In this document: positions 54,175 through 64,000 of the stretch, piece after piece | Position numbering within the stretch: the first letter of the stretch is position 1 | Layout: each line of letters starts with the position of its first letter | Position numbers and translations under genes: made by a program | The notes under the pieces: generated by a model | Databases searched by the model: none | Told to the model about the DNA's origin: nothing | Seen by the model: the letters and a program-made list of their open reading frames with translations, nothing else | Source of the DNA: Odontesthes bonariensis | Lineage: Eukaryota; Chordata; Actinopteri; Atheriniformes; Atherinopsidae | DNA: 64,000 nt | Assembly (NCBI RefSeq): GCF_027942865.1 | Contig: NC_134526.1 | Location: forward strand, 5,576,284-5,640,283 | Direction: 5' to 3'

Positions 54175-56375
54175 ACCTCAGAAACACAAACATGACCTCA
54201 GAAACACGAACGTGACCTCAGAAACACGAACGTGACCTCAGAAACACGAACGTGACCTCAGAAACACAAAAATGACCTCAGAAACACAAACGTGACCTCA
54301 GAAACACAAACGTAACCTCAGAAACACAAACGTGACCTCAGAAACACAAACGTAACCTCAGAAACACAAACGTAACCTCAGAAACACAAAAATGACCTCA
54401 GAAACACGAACGTGACCTCAGAAACACAAACGCGACCTCAGAAACACAAACGCGACCTCAGAAACACGAACGCGACCTCAGAAACACAAACGCGACCTCA
54501 GAAACACGAACGTGACCTCAGAAACACGAACGTGACCTCAGAAAAACACGAACGTGACCTCAGAAACAGAAACGTGACCTCAGAAACACGAACGTGACCT
54601 CAGAAACACGAACGTGACCTCAGAAACACAAACGCGACCTCAGAAACACAAACGCGACCTCAGAAACACAAACGCGACCTCAGAAACACAAACGTGACCT
54701 CAGAAACACGAACGTGACCTCAGAAACACGAACGTGACCTCAGAAACACGAACGTGACCTCAGAAACACGAACGTGACCTCAGAAACACGAACGCGACCT
54801 CAGAAACACGAACGCGACCTCAGAAACACAAACGCGACCTCAGAAACACAAACGCGACCTCAGAAACACGAACGTGACCTCAGAAACACGAACGTGACCT
54901 CAGAAACACGAACGTGACCTCGGAAACACGAACGTGACCTCAGAAAAACACGAACGTGACCTCAGAAACAGAAACGTGACCTCAGAAACACGAACGTGAC
55001 CTCAGAAACACGAACGTGACCTCAGAAACACGAACGCGACCTCAGAAACACAAACGCGACCTCAGAAACACAAACGTGACCTCAGAAACACAAAAATGAC
55101 CTCAGAAACACGAACGTGACCTCAGAAACACAAACGCGACCTCAGAAACACGAACGCGACCTCAGAAACACAAACGCGACCTCAGAAACACGAACGTGAC
55201 CTCAGAAACACGAACGTGACCTCAGAAAAACACGAACGTGACCTCAGAAACAGAAACGTGACCTCAGAAACACGAACGTGACCTCAGAAACACGAACGTG
55301 ACCTCAGAAACACAAACGCGACCTCAGAAACACAAACGTGACCTCAGAAACACAAACGTGACCTCAGAAACACGAACGTGACCTCAGAAACACGAACGTG
55401 ACCTCAGAAACACGAACGTGACCTCAGAAACACAAACGTGACCTCAGAAACACAAACGTGACCTCAGAAACACAAACGTGACCTCAGAAACACAAACGCG
55501 ACCTCAGAAACACAAACGCGACCTCAGAAACACGAACGTGACCTCAGAAACACGAACGTGACCTCGGAAACACGAACGTGACCTCAGAAAAACACGAACG
55601 TGACCTCAGAAACAGAAACGTGACCTCAGAAACACGAACGTGACCTCAGAAACACGAACGTGACCTCAGAAACACGAACGTGACCTCAGAAACAGAAACG
55701 CGACCTCAGAAACACAAACGCGACCTCAGAAACACAAACGTGACCTCAGAAACACAAAAATGACCTCAGAAACACGAACGTGACCTCAGAAACACAAACG
55801 CGACCTCAGAAACACGAACGCGACCTCAGAAACACAAACGCGACCTCAGAAACACAAACGTGACCTCAGAAACACAAACGTGACCTCAGAAACACAAACG
55901 CGACCTCAGAAACACGAACGCGACCTCAGAAACACGAACGTGACCTCAGAAACAGAAACGTGACCTCAGAAACACGAACGTGACCTCAGAAACACGAACG
56001 TGACCTCAGAAACACGAACGTGACCTCAGAAACACAAACGTGACCTCAGAAACACGAACGTGACCTCAGAAACACGAACGTGACCTCAGAAACAGAAACG
56101 TGACCTCAGAAACACGAACGTGACCTTAGAAACACGAACGCGACCTCAGAAACACAAACGTGACCTCAGAAACAGAAACGTGACCTCAGAAACACGAACG
56201 TGACCTCAGAAACACGAACGTGACCTCAGAAACACGAACGTGACCTCAGAAACAGAAACGTGACCTCAGAAACACGAACGTGACCTTAGAAACACGAACG
56301 CGACCTCAGAAACACAAACGTGACCTCAGAAACAGAAACGTGACCTCAGAAACACGAACGTGACCTCAGAAACAC
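54175..56375. repeat. 20-bp minisatellite, about 110 copies, ubald2 intron 1
   Basis: Unit cctcagaaacacgaacgtga, variants caaacg, cgaacgc, agaaacg, caaaaa. A 22-bp unit (cagaaaaacacg) directly followed by an agaaacg unit recurs at about 54540, 54943, 55226 and 55586, showing higher-order duplication of blocks. Every copy holds TGACCT, the complement of the nuclear-receptor half-site AGGTCA. Confidence 0.95.
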
Positions 56376-56845
56376 ATACAGGCTGATAAACAGCGCCGGC
56401 CCAGCCAGCTTCCCCCCACGCCGCCGCGCATTCCTGACCATGTGACGGCGTCCTGATCCAGCCGCTGGTAGCAGCAGTGTGTGAGAAAGTGACCTTGGGG
56501 TGACCTTTAACCTTTAACATGCTAACTGAGGCCTGCAGAGTCTGAGATGTAGCTCTTGGGTTTCTGACCTTGGGGTGACCTTGCTGGGACGTCCACTCCT
56601 GGGCAGATTGACAGCTGTCCTGAATGTTTTCAGCTTGTGAATAATCTTTCTCTCTGTAGAACGATGGACTCCAGATAGTTTGGAAACGTTCTTATAACCC
56701 TTCCCAGGTTGATGGGCAGCAAACTGACAGAACGTCTGCTTTTATAGAGCTGCTCACACTGACTGATGATCAGTTAAACAGAGCATTGATCAGCAGCTCC
56801 TGGCTGCCTCTTAGTGTCTGTGGAAGCATGAAGGGTTCACTGAGG
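56376..56845. other. ubald2 intron 1 stretch with no recognised element
   Basis: Unique-looking sequence with gaccttggggtgacctttaa and a second gaccttggggtgacc near 56566. No exon of ubald2 found here. Confidence 0.4.
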
Positions 56846-57459
56846 CTGTGTTCCAAACCGCATACTTCTCCTACTACTCACACTAACTGTCTGAGTTAGT
56901 ATGTGAGTTTGAGTCAGCGAGAAGTTCCCGGATGCATACTAGATTCTCTGAAATGTTGGGTATGCATCATGAGGTTACTACTCATACTCAAACTACCCAA
57001 GATGCAACGTAACGTGACGTCGCCGATCGTCATTTCCTGTCAAAACGGCCGTTTCAAGCTAGCTACAACGAGGGTAGGTTCACTTCCTGTTTTCAAAACA
57101 AAAGCACCAATTGTATGGTAATGGCTTTCCCTATGATAAAAGGCAACGGGTATTTTATTTTGTGAAAATAACAGGAAGTGCGTTGCTCACTGCGGCTAGC
57201 TTTAGTAGCGCCGAATTCGTGGGAACAAAATGGTAAACAGCCGGTATTTTGTCAGGTTTTCAACACGTTGGGGATCTAAACGACTACTTTCTCACCTGAA
57301 AATGTTTCAAATGTTGCCAAAGTTTACAGAGTTTAGAGCTTAAGGGAAATCAGCTTCAGGCCGGCTGATTTCGGCTCGGGCAGGAGCGAAATGCATTTTG
57401 GGTAAACGCTCTACATACTGTCTGATCGATTAGTATGTAGTATGCGGTTTCGAACACAG
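56846..57459. mobile_element. MITE with CTGTGTTC..GAACACAG ends
   Basis: Left CTGTGTTCCAAACCGCATAC, right complement GTATGCGGTTTCGAACACAG, 614 bp. Target duplication not clear. Internal agtatgtga / actcatactc repeats. Superfamily unassigned. Confidence 0.7.
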
Positions 57460-58153
57460 TTTTTCTCACGCTGCGTCTCAGTTCGTCATGTGTTCATCTG
57501 AGGTCGTTTTCACTGAGTTTTTAACACCTTTGAGGATTTATTTTTTTCTTTGTGATTAAACGTAAAACCTGACGGTGAGTTCACTGTCAGCATCACATCC
57601 AGCACCCGGACCATCAGCACAGGAGCCCCCCAGGGGTGTGTGCTCTCCCCACTGCTCTTCTCCCTTTACACCAACGACTGCACCTCAAGAGAGCCGTCTG
57701 TTAAACTCCTGAAGTTTGCAGATGACACAACGGTCATCGGCCTCATCCGGGACGGTGACGAGTCTGCATACAGACGGGAGGTTGAACGGCTGGTCTGCTG
57801 GTGTGGTCAGAACAATCTGGAGCTGAACACGCTAAAAACAGTGGAGATGACAATGGACTTTAGGAGAAATCCCCCCACTCTGCCACCCATCACCATCACC
57901 AACAACGCAGTGTCTGCTGTGGAATCCTTCAGGTTCCTGGGCTCCACAATCTCTCAGGACCTGAAGTGGGAGACCAACACAGTCACCACCAGCAGAGGTT
58001 GTACTTCCTGCGGCAGCTCAGGAAGCTCAACCTACCTAAAGAGCTGCTGATCCAGTTCTACACCGCCATTGTTCAGTCTGTTCTCTGTTCATCCATCACC
58101 GTTTGGTTCGGATCAACCACCAAACAGGAAAAAAACAGACTGCAACGGACAAT

Positions 58154-58879
58154 AGCCGCTTTCGGACTGTAGGAACCTTTGGCTGTTCTAATAACCTTTT
58201 AATCCGCGGGGCCGTTTTCTCCCGTGTTCGGACATACAGGAACTCGGGGCTTTCTCCCTTAGTTCCTATAACTATTTAGCTCCTTCTCCGAGGTCGGGTC
58301 TTTTCATAGTTCTATAGAACTAATCTAACGGAGGTGTGTGGTGGTCGGTAGCTACGCCCCATGTCATGCTATCACGGCTGAAATGTTTCCTCATAGACAC
58401 AGACACAACCGGCGGGTGTTTAATAAGTTAAACTTACACTGGTCTCATTTGTCTGCGGCGCTCTGCTCTCCTTTCTTCCTTCATGAAATGAAAAAGTATC
58501 TCCTGACTCTCTCTGTGTGAGCTCTTCCAGCCTCGATGTTAGACGCCTGATGTGATTGTCCATGATTAATATCACCATCATGCAGACCATAAACACAGTG
58601 GCCTCCCCACTCTCCATATTAGCTTCTTGGTGGTGTTTTTTCTTCTCTAATTACTTTTACCGGTTTTGTTTTGTGTTTGAATGTAGCGCTAAACGGCTAA
58701 CGGCTAACACGTCACTGAAGCAGACGGCTGCGCGCGGCGCATCAGTCCCGATCAGGTCCGACTCATGTGCGAATGCAGACTGAAACAGTTCTGCTGGGGA
58801 AGGATAGTTATCAGAACGAAATTCGAGTAGGACAGTTCTGATAACTGCGTTCCTATAACTACTCTGTCCGAAAGCGGCT
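58154..58879. mobile_element. MITE with AGCCGCTTTCGG ends, nested in the LINE
   Basis: Inverted ends AGCCGCTTTCGGAC and complement, 726 bp. AAT on both sides (58151-58153, 58880-58882). Removing the element and one AAT restores the LINE reading QRTIRSAEKIIGVS, which fixes the borders. A short diverged relative is at 12909-13140. Confidence 0.85.
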
Positions 58880-59281
58880 AATAAGGTCTGCAGAGAAGAT
58901 TATTGGTGTCAGCCTGCCCTCCATCCAGGACCTGTACCTGTCCAGAGTCAGGAAACGGGCAGGCAACATCTCTGCAGACCCATCACACCCTGGACACAAA
59001 CTGTTTAAACTCCTCCCTTCTGCAAGGCGCTACAGAACTCTGTACGCCAAAACAACAAGACACAGGAACAGCTTCTTCCCTCAGGCTGTCTCTGTGTTAA
59101 ACAGCTAAAACCGGACTTCAGTATATCTGTACATCTCCTGGAAAAATCCATCCTACCATACTGTGAACTCTGTATTTATATTTATATTTTACTATCCATC
59201 CTTGCACCATGCACCAATTTGCACTTTATGCTTTAGCCTTGTTCCATGTCTATTTTTTTGTCTATTTTTTGTACTTGCTGC

Positions 59282-59911
59282 TAGGGCTGCAACGATTCGT
59301 CGACGTTGTCGACAAAAATCGATAACAGAAATAGTCGACAATGAATTCCATTGTCGACTATTGTCGCCAGACGTGTTTTTCCAACAGAGTGAGACATCAC
59401 ACTTAATTACAATCTCTGCCGAGAGTCGCACATGCACAATAACGTACACAGAAATGGCGGCGTCCAACACATTAGCTACGCGTACCAAAACTTCTAAAGT
59501 TTGGGAGCATTTTAGCCTGGATACGGCGAATAAAAAGATTACTTGCAAGGTTTGCAAAGCAGCACCTCGTTGATGCACGAAGATTAAAAGAGAAAGCACG
59601 TCGGGCAGTCGAACGAAACGGAGTCTGACTCGCCTCCGTAAGATTCAAGTCAATACGTTTTGTTTCTGATGTACATTTTATAAGCGTTTTTTCGCTTTAA
59701 AAGAGGGCTTTAACGTTATGCCTGACAAACGTATTTTACTATTTTACTTGATTGTAATTAATTATTTATTTTTTATAAAAACACATTTGCCTGTGTTTGG
59801 AGAGGTTGGAGAGGTGTATTTATTTATGGAAAAAATGAATAATTAGTCGACTAATCGTTTCAATAGTCGGTGACTAGTCGACTACTAAAATAGTCGTTAG
59901 TTGCAGCCCTA
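59282..59911 (+). mobile_element. hAT-type element with BED-finger remnant, nested in the LINE 3' UTR
   Basis: Ends TAGGGCTGCAACGATTCG and GTTAGTTGCAGCCCTA; flanks CTTGCTGC and CTTGTTGC (7 of 8). Reads at 59454 MAASNTLATRTKTSKVWEHF and then KITCKVCKA, the cysteine half of a BED finger, before a stop. 630 bp. Confidence 0.88.
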
Positions 59912-60429
59912 CTTGTTGCACTGAAGAGAGCGAGGTGTAACCGGAGTAAAATTCCTCCTGTGTTTCCACATACCTGGCAATAAAAAGCGATTCTGATTCT
60001 GTAATAAGAGCGGGACACTGGAGCGTTTGTGTGTTGGAGCAGCGCAGAATCGATCACACGGAGAGGCTGAGCCTGTTCTCAGAGTCGTTTCTGTTTCTGT
60101 TCCCAACACTTGAATGAAAGCGGCCCCCACCCTCCCCCACGCTCTGGTTGTTTGACAACAGCAGCGGCGGTGCAGGAATGTGCGCCGCTCAACGTGACAC
60201 ACATAGCGAGGCGTGAAAGCGCTGCAGTTGTGCAACGAGCCGCGCTGCTCTTTGTGTCGGCTTTGGTGGAGTCACTCGCCGGCGTTCCTCGCTCGCTGCT
60301 GCCGGGAACACAGAGCGAGCGTGTTCCCGTGAAAAGGGAAGTTCCTCGTGCAGAACTCAGCGAAAACACAAAGTTAATCAACAGCTGAGCGTTTCAGGAG
60401 AAATGTGAAACATTTGCTGACCGAGTTAA

Positions 60430-61240
60430 AGGGATAGTTCGCCTCTTTTGACATGAAGCTGTATGACATCCCATATCAGCAACATCATTTATGAACATCT
60501 TCTTACCCCCTGAAGGGAAAGAAAATAGGGCCAAGCGTTTGTGAGGTCTGACTTTTTCCTGGAGAACGATTTTGTGATGCACTGGAAAAAATCAAAGTCT
60601 TACCAAGTATATTTGTCTCACTTCTCGTCAAAATATCTCATTACACTTAATTTAAGACACAACTGCCTAACAAGTACCATTTCAGCCAGATATAGGGACT
60701 TGTTGGAAGACAATACATCTGGAATATCTTGTTAAATGAAAAAGTCTTGAAAACAAATTGTTTTGAGTCACGTCATATGAAACAAGCTTTTTTTTTCATT
60801 TGAAGAAGTTTTTAAGCTAATTTCAAGATCACTTTTATCTCAAAAGTCCTAAATATCACATCTTATTTCAAGAAATCTTGACAAGCCGATTTTCACTAGT
60901 TCCATTGGCAGATTTTTTTTTGCTTCTTTCAAGCAAAAACGTCTTTTAACGTCTGTACGTAGGGAGAGAAAATAGGGCCAAGCGATTGTGAGGTCTGACT
61001 TTTTCCTGGAGAACCATTTTGTGATGCAAATGTATTACTCTGTTGAACGCATATTGTTTTGAGAAGCAAAACGCTTTATTTTTTAAACCCCAGCCAACTA
61101 GCCGGACTACCTTCATCAACACCAAAACGAGGCTGGAACTCTGCTCACAGGACGCAGCAGGGGGTAAGAAGATGTTCATAAATGATGTTGCTGATATGGG
61201 ATGTCATACAGCTTCATGTCAAAAGAGGCGAACTGTCCCT
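60430..61240. mobile_element. palindromic TTAA MITE (second family), rearranged, with nested insertion
   Basis: TTAA at 60426-60429 and 61241-61244. Left end AGGGATAGTTCGCCTC, right GAGGCGAACTGTCCCT. The left arm is shortened near 60518, and part of the right arm (aaaatagggccaagcg, gtgaggtctgac) appears twice, before and after the nested insert. Confidence 0.8.
60580..60953. mobile_element. MITE-like insertion with CACTGGAAAAAATCAAAGTC start
   Basis: Matches in style a widespread fish repeat that begins CACTG and continues taccaagtatatttgtct. The right terminus is not a clean inverted copy, so the end at about 60953 is set by where the host MITE resumes. Confidence 0.55.
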
Positions 61241-61244
61241 TTAA

Positions 61245-62227
61245 TGTGACAGTATCGGCGGCCGGTTGTTCTCACGCAGTCTGAACTTTGCGTCAGCTGT
61301 TTGAAACTGATGGATCAGCTCACACTTTGTGCTCTAAGGTTCACCTGAGATGTTGTCCAGGTGTCGATAACAAAACCAAAGAGAGGAGCTTCCCGACTCA
61401 CAGAGAGACACCTGAAGACGGCCAGCCAATCAGGAGCTGAGGGAGGCGTGGCCTGACCAACCATCTGGGAGCTCAGGCCGGATGCCAAAGATCCTTCAGC
61501 TGTGCCAAAAACACTGAAAAAAGTTACTTTGTTTGCCTTATAAAAGGCTTCCGGATTGAGAAAGTGATTATTTTTAGTCTTTGGAGACGAGTTGTTGTTA
61601 AAGGAAACCAGGAGTCAGCTGACTGGTTCAGATCTTTTATGAATGATTGAGTTTGTGTAGTTTATTATTAAATACAAACCCAACTGTTTCTGTCTGTGAG
61701 CAGAGTTTATTTCTCTGTGTTTCTGTGACTCACAGACGCAGAAACTGAGTTTATTTCTCTGTGACTCACAGAAACGCAGAAACTGAGTTTATTTCTCTGT
61801 GACTCACAGAAACGCAGAAACTGAAACTTGCTCTGCTGGGACAGTCTCTGAGGTGGGAAACCGTCAACATTTCCTGTGAATGCTGCTCTGAAACCGAGCT
61901 CCACCAACCGCCTCAGCTGCTAATAACTTAACAGGCAGCGAGGCTTGAATATGAGAACAGCTGGAAGGATGAACGCATCTTAATCAGTCTATATTTAACC
62001 GAACAAGATTGGGATCAATGTCAGAGCTGTGAGCTGCGGGTGTGTGACCTCCTTCTGAGCGGCTCAGGAAACAGGAGCGACGCCTCATTCCTGCCGTCTA
62101 TCAGGAGTTTCTGTGCTCGTTTCAGATTTATCGCTCTGACAGAAAACAAGCCCAACCAGTAGATTATAATCTGAGCACAACACGATGCGGCTGAGAACAT
62201 GTTATCAAGCTAATTACTGTAAACTAC
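61245..62227. other. ubald2 intron 1 or upstream stretch with short repeat
   Basis: No exon recognised. At 61700-61830 gagtttatttctctgtgact and cacagaaacgcagaaact are repeated about three times. Confidence 0.4.
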
Positions 62228-63325
62228 TAGGGGTGGGCAAAAAAATCGATTCATGTACATATCGCGATTTTCTTAAAAATCGATTTTTCTCCCCTGAATC
62301 GATTATATTACATCAGAAAAACTTCATCAATTTATCACATTAAGTTATGTTAAAGGAGAACTGCGGTATTTTCAACATTAAGCCTCTTTTCTGAGTCGTC
62401 TGCAATGTTTTAGAACCCCCCTCACCGCTTTTTTGATGTTTACTGCTGTCTCCGGTATTTGCCTAATTTTGATTCTTCTCAACCTGCTTCAGAATGGCAA
62501 GCATGGTGCATGTCCAAAAAGGTCCGTAAAAGCACCATAAACGTCCGTTTTCAAAATAATCAACTCACCGGAGTGGTTACTGGTGTGCACTGGTAATCCA
62601 GATCAAATTTCGTGGCGAAAAGTTGCTTCTGCCGTGTTTTATTTGACATTTTGTACTGGATGTTCGTTGATATTACTCCGCCACTGCTAAGAAAATAGTG
62701 CGAGCATGAACGAGCTGCCAAATAAAACACGACAGAAGCAACTTTTCGCCACGAAATTTGATATGGATTACCAGTGCACACCAGTAACCACTCCGGTGAG
62801 TTGGTGATTTTGAAAACAGACGTTTATGGTGCTTTAACGGACCTTTTTGGACATGCACATGACTTGCCGTTCTGAAGCAGGTTGAGATGAATCAAAATTA
62901 GGCAAATACCGGAGACAGCAGTAAACATCAAAAAAGCGGTGAGGGGGGTTCTAAAACATTGCAGACGACTCAGAAAAGAGGCTTAATGTTGAAAATACCG
63001 CAGTTCCCCTTTAAGTTATGTTAAAACTAGCCCACATTTGTGCTGTGTGGACATTTTAATTCATTTTGTAACTGAAAACTTTAAAAAATGCTGTACATGT
63101 AAGTACCTCTTTTTGTCTGAGTTGAAATAAATGTCAGCTGCTGGACTCACTGACACAGACTGATGTGCATTGTTTATGGGAACGACATTCATTCTAGAAG
63201 TGTATGAATCAACTTGTTTGTTTTTTAAGGAGGAAGAAAATTGCAATTACTGATTATATCGAATCGCAATTATCAAGAATCGGGATACAATCAAATCGTG
63301 ACCAAAGCACATCGTCCCACCCCTA
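62228..63325. mobile_element. hAT-type element hosting a palindromic TTAA MITE
   Basis: Ends TAGGGGTGGGCAAAAAAATC and CATCGTCCCACCCCTA; flanks GTAAACTAC and GTAACTAC differ by one base gained or lost. Outer parts have aatcgat / atcgcgat motifs as in 24071-25210. Confidence 0.8.
62354..63010. mobile_element. palindromic TTAA MITE, copy 3, nested in hAT
   Basis: TTAA at 62350-62353 and 63011-63014. Same arms as 10844-11879 and 24444-25091, but the central loop (gcgagcatgaacgagctgcc) is in the opposite orientation. Confidence 0.86.
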
Positions 63326-63405
63326 GTAACTACAGTTTCCAAACGGTTTAAAAAACCTCCTTTCTTTAGTGAAGCCTGGCTTTTCCCTGCCAGCGGGTCG
63401 GTTAA

Positions 63406-63989
63406 CCTTCGTCTTGTGTTAGGGTCGGCCGACCCGTGTTTAGGTTTTAAATGCATAAAATAACCATATAAATTTCTTTATTGCATCAAGGCTTTATGAC
63501 TTTGTCTGGAACCTCTATTTCAACAAAAAAAAATGTTTTCACTAAATTATAAAATGCTCTAGTTGAAATTAAGACCTTTGTGCTGTGAGGGTCGGTTTCG
63601 ACCCAGTTATAAAAATAAGATTATAAAGCAATAATTAGAGCCAAAACTGAAATCACAAGTTCACTGTCAGCCAGCTCCTCTCCCAATCATGTGAGCTTTA
63701 GGGGATTCTCATTTTGCCTTGTTTTAGGGTACCCTCCCCTAACCCTAACCCTAACCCATTTTTGTTTTTATTGAAATTGAGGGGTATACTGACAAAAACA
63801 AGGCCCAGGCCCCAGACCAAAAATATTAAAACCAATATTTTTATGGATAAGGAAGCCTAACAAGGTAACCAAGAGATGAGAAACAAGTGGATGATAGATC
63901 ATTGTTTTTAGTATTGTTATTTTACAACTAAATTAAAACACGGGTCAAAACATAAGGGATGGTAACAGGGAACTAACACAAGACGAAGG
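63406..63989. mobile_element. piggyBac-like MITE (TTAA) with internal telomere-like repeat
   Basis: Ends CCTTCGTCTTGTGTTAG and CTAACACAAGACGAAGG between TTAA at 63402-63405 and 63990-63993. 584 bp. Contains three and a half CCCTAA units at 63737-63757. Confidence 0.88.
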
Positions 63990-64000
63990 TTAACAACAAC

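Larger units (their letters stand above)
57560..60001 (+). mobile_element. 5'-truncated LINE (L2/Rex1-like) with reverse transcriptase, split by two DNA transposons
   Basis: From about 57574 the plus strand reads STRTISTGAPQGCVLSPLLF, then FADDTTVIGLI with the FADD catalytic core, ESFRFLGSTISQDLKWE, and after a frameshift LYFLRQLRKLNLPKELL and SITVWFGS. Coding resumes after a nested MITE with SLPSIQDLYLSRV and LPSARRYRTLY. The 3' UTR is interrupted by a hAT element and ends caataaaaagcgattctgat tctg. Inactive: truncated, frameshifted and twice interrupted. Confidence 0.85.

Noticed and set aside
54175..56375. CRISPR-like appearance of the large arrays
   Set aside because: Units are contiguous with no unique spacers, and the surrounding genes are vertebrate.
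53830..64000. Search for ubald2 exon 1 (start of the UBA-like domain)
   Set aside because: No minus-strand segment resembling the conserved N-terminal 40 residues was found; it is taken to lie beyond the window.

Overview
The window is animal nuclear DNA, almost certainly from a ray-finned (teleost) fish. It has spliced genes with GT-AG introns, dense non-autonomous DNA transposons with short inverted ends, L1- and L2-type LINE remnants, and very large minisatellites. No bacterial or viral gene, CRISPR array, rRNA or tRNA gene was seen.

Three protein-coding genes can be read by splicing exons by eye. (1) mfsd11 (+, about 132-14124) encodes an UNC93-like membrane protein of the major facilitator superfamily. 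Eleven exons are present and roughly the first 46 codons lie to the left of the window. (2) A DUF4795 coiled-coil gene, best called qrich2 (+, 19282-43599), has 20 exons that join without a frame break into 1,054 codons plus stop. (3) ubald2 (-, about 48400-53788) is present as its last two coding exons; its first coding exon was not found and probably lies to the right. The order mfsd11 / qrich2 / ubald2 resembles human 17q25. The paralogous pair C16orf96 / UBALD1 on human 16p13.3 is the alternative, but mfsd11 and the C-terminal residues of the UBALD protein favour the 17q25 set. qrich2 and ubald2 are convergent.

Introns and intergenic DNA are filled with two things. First, tandem arrays with unit lengths from 11 to about 72 bp make up roughly a fifth of the window; the largest are at 33763-36400, 44826-48268 and 54175-56375. 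Second, there are transposons whose ends and target duplications are visible: piggyBac-like (TTAA), hAT-like (8 bp), PIF/Harbinger-like (TTA), an L1 with a 17-bp duplication, and LINE fragments. Many are nested, for example L1 > palindromic TTAA element > Harbinger-like element at 10466-12121.

The most unusual observation concerns qrich2. At three separate exons (5, 12 and 19) the 5' splice site itself has been amplified as a tandem repeat. Exon 19 is followed by about 20 copies of a 15-bp unit, each with a GTGAGT donor in the same phase and with an open frame, so each downstream donor would add exactly five codons. Exon 12 is followed by about 160 copies of a 16-bp unit, each with an AAG|GTAGGT-type donor, but there every downstream donor would bring in a stop codon. 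Exon 10 is preceded by a (TG)28 tract directly against its acceptor. The biological effect is inference and needs RNA evidence.
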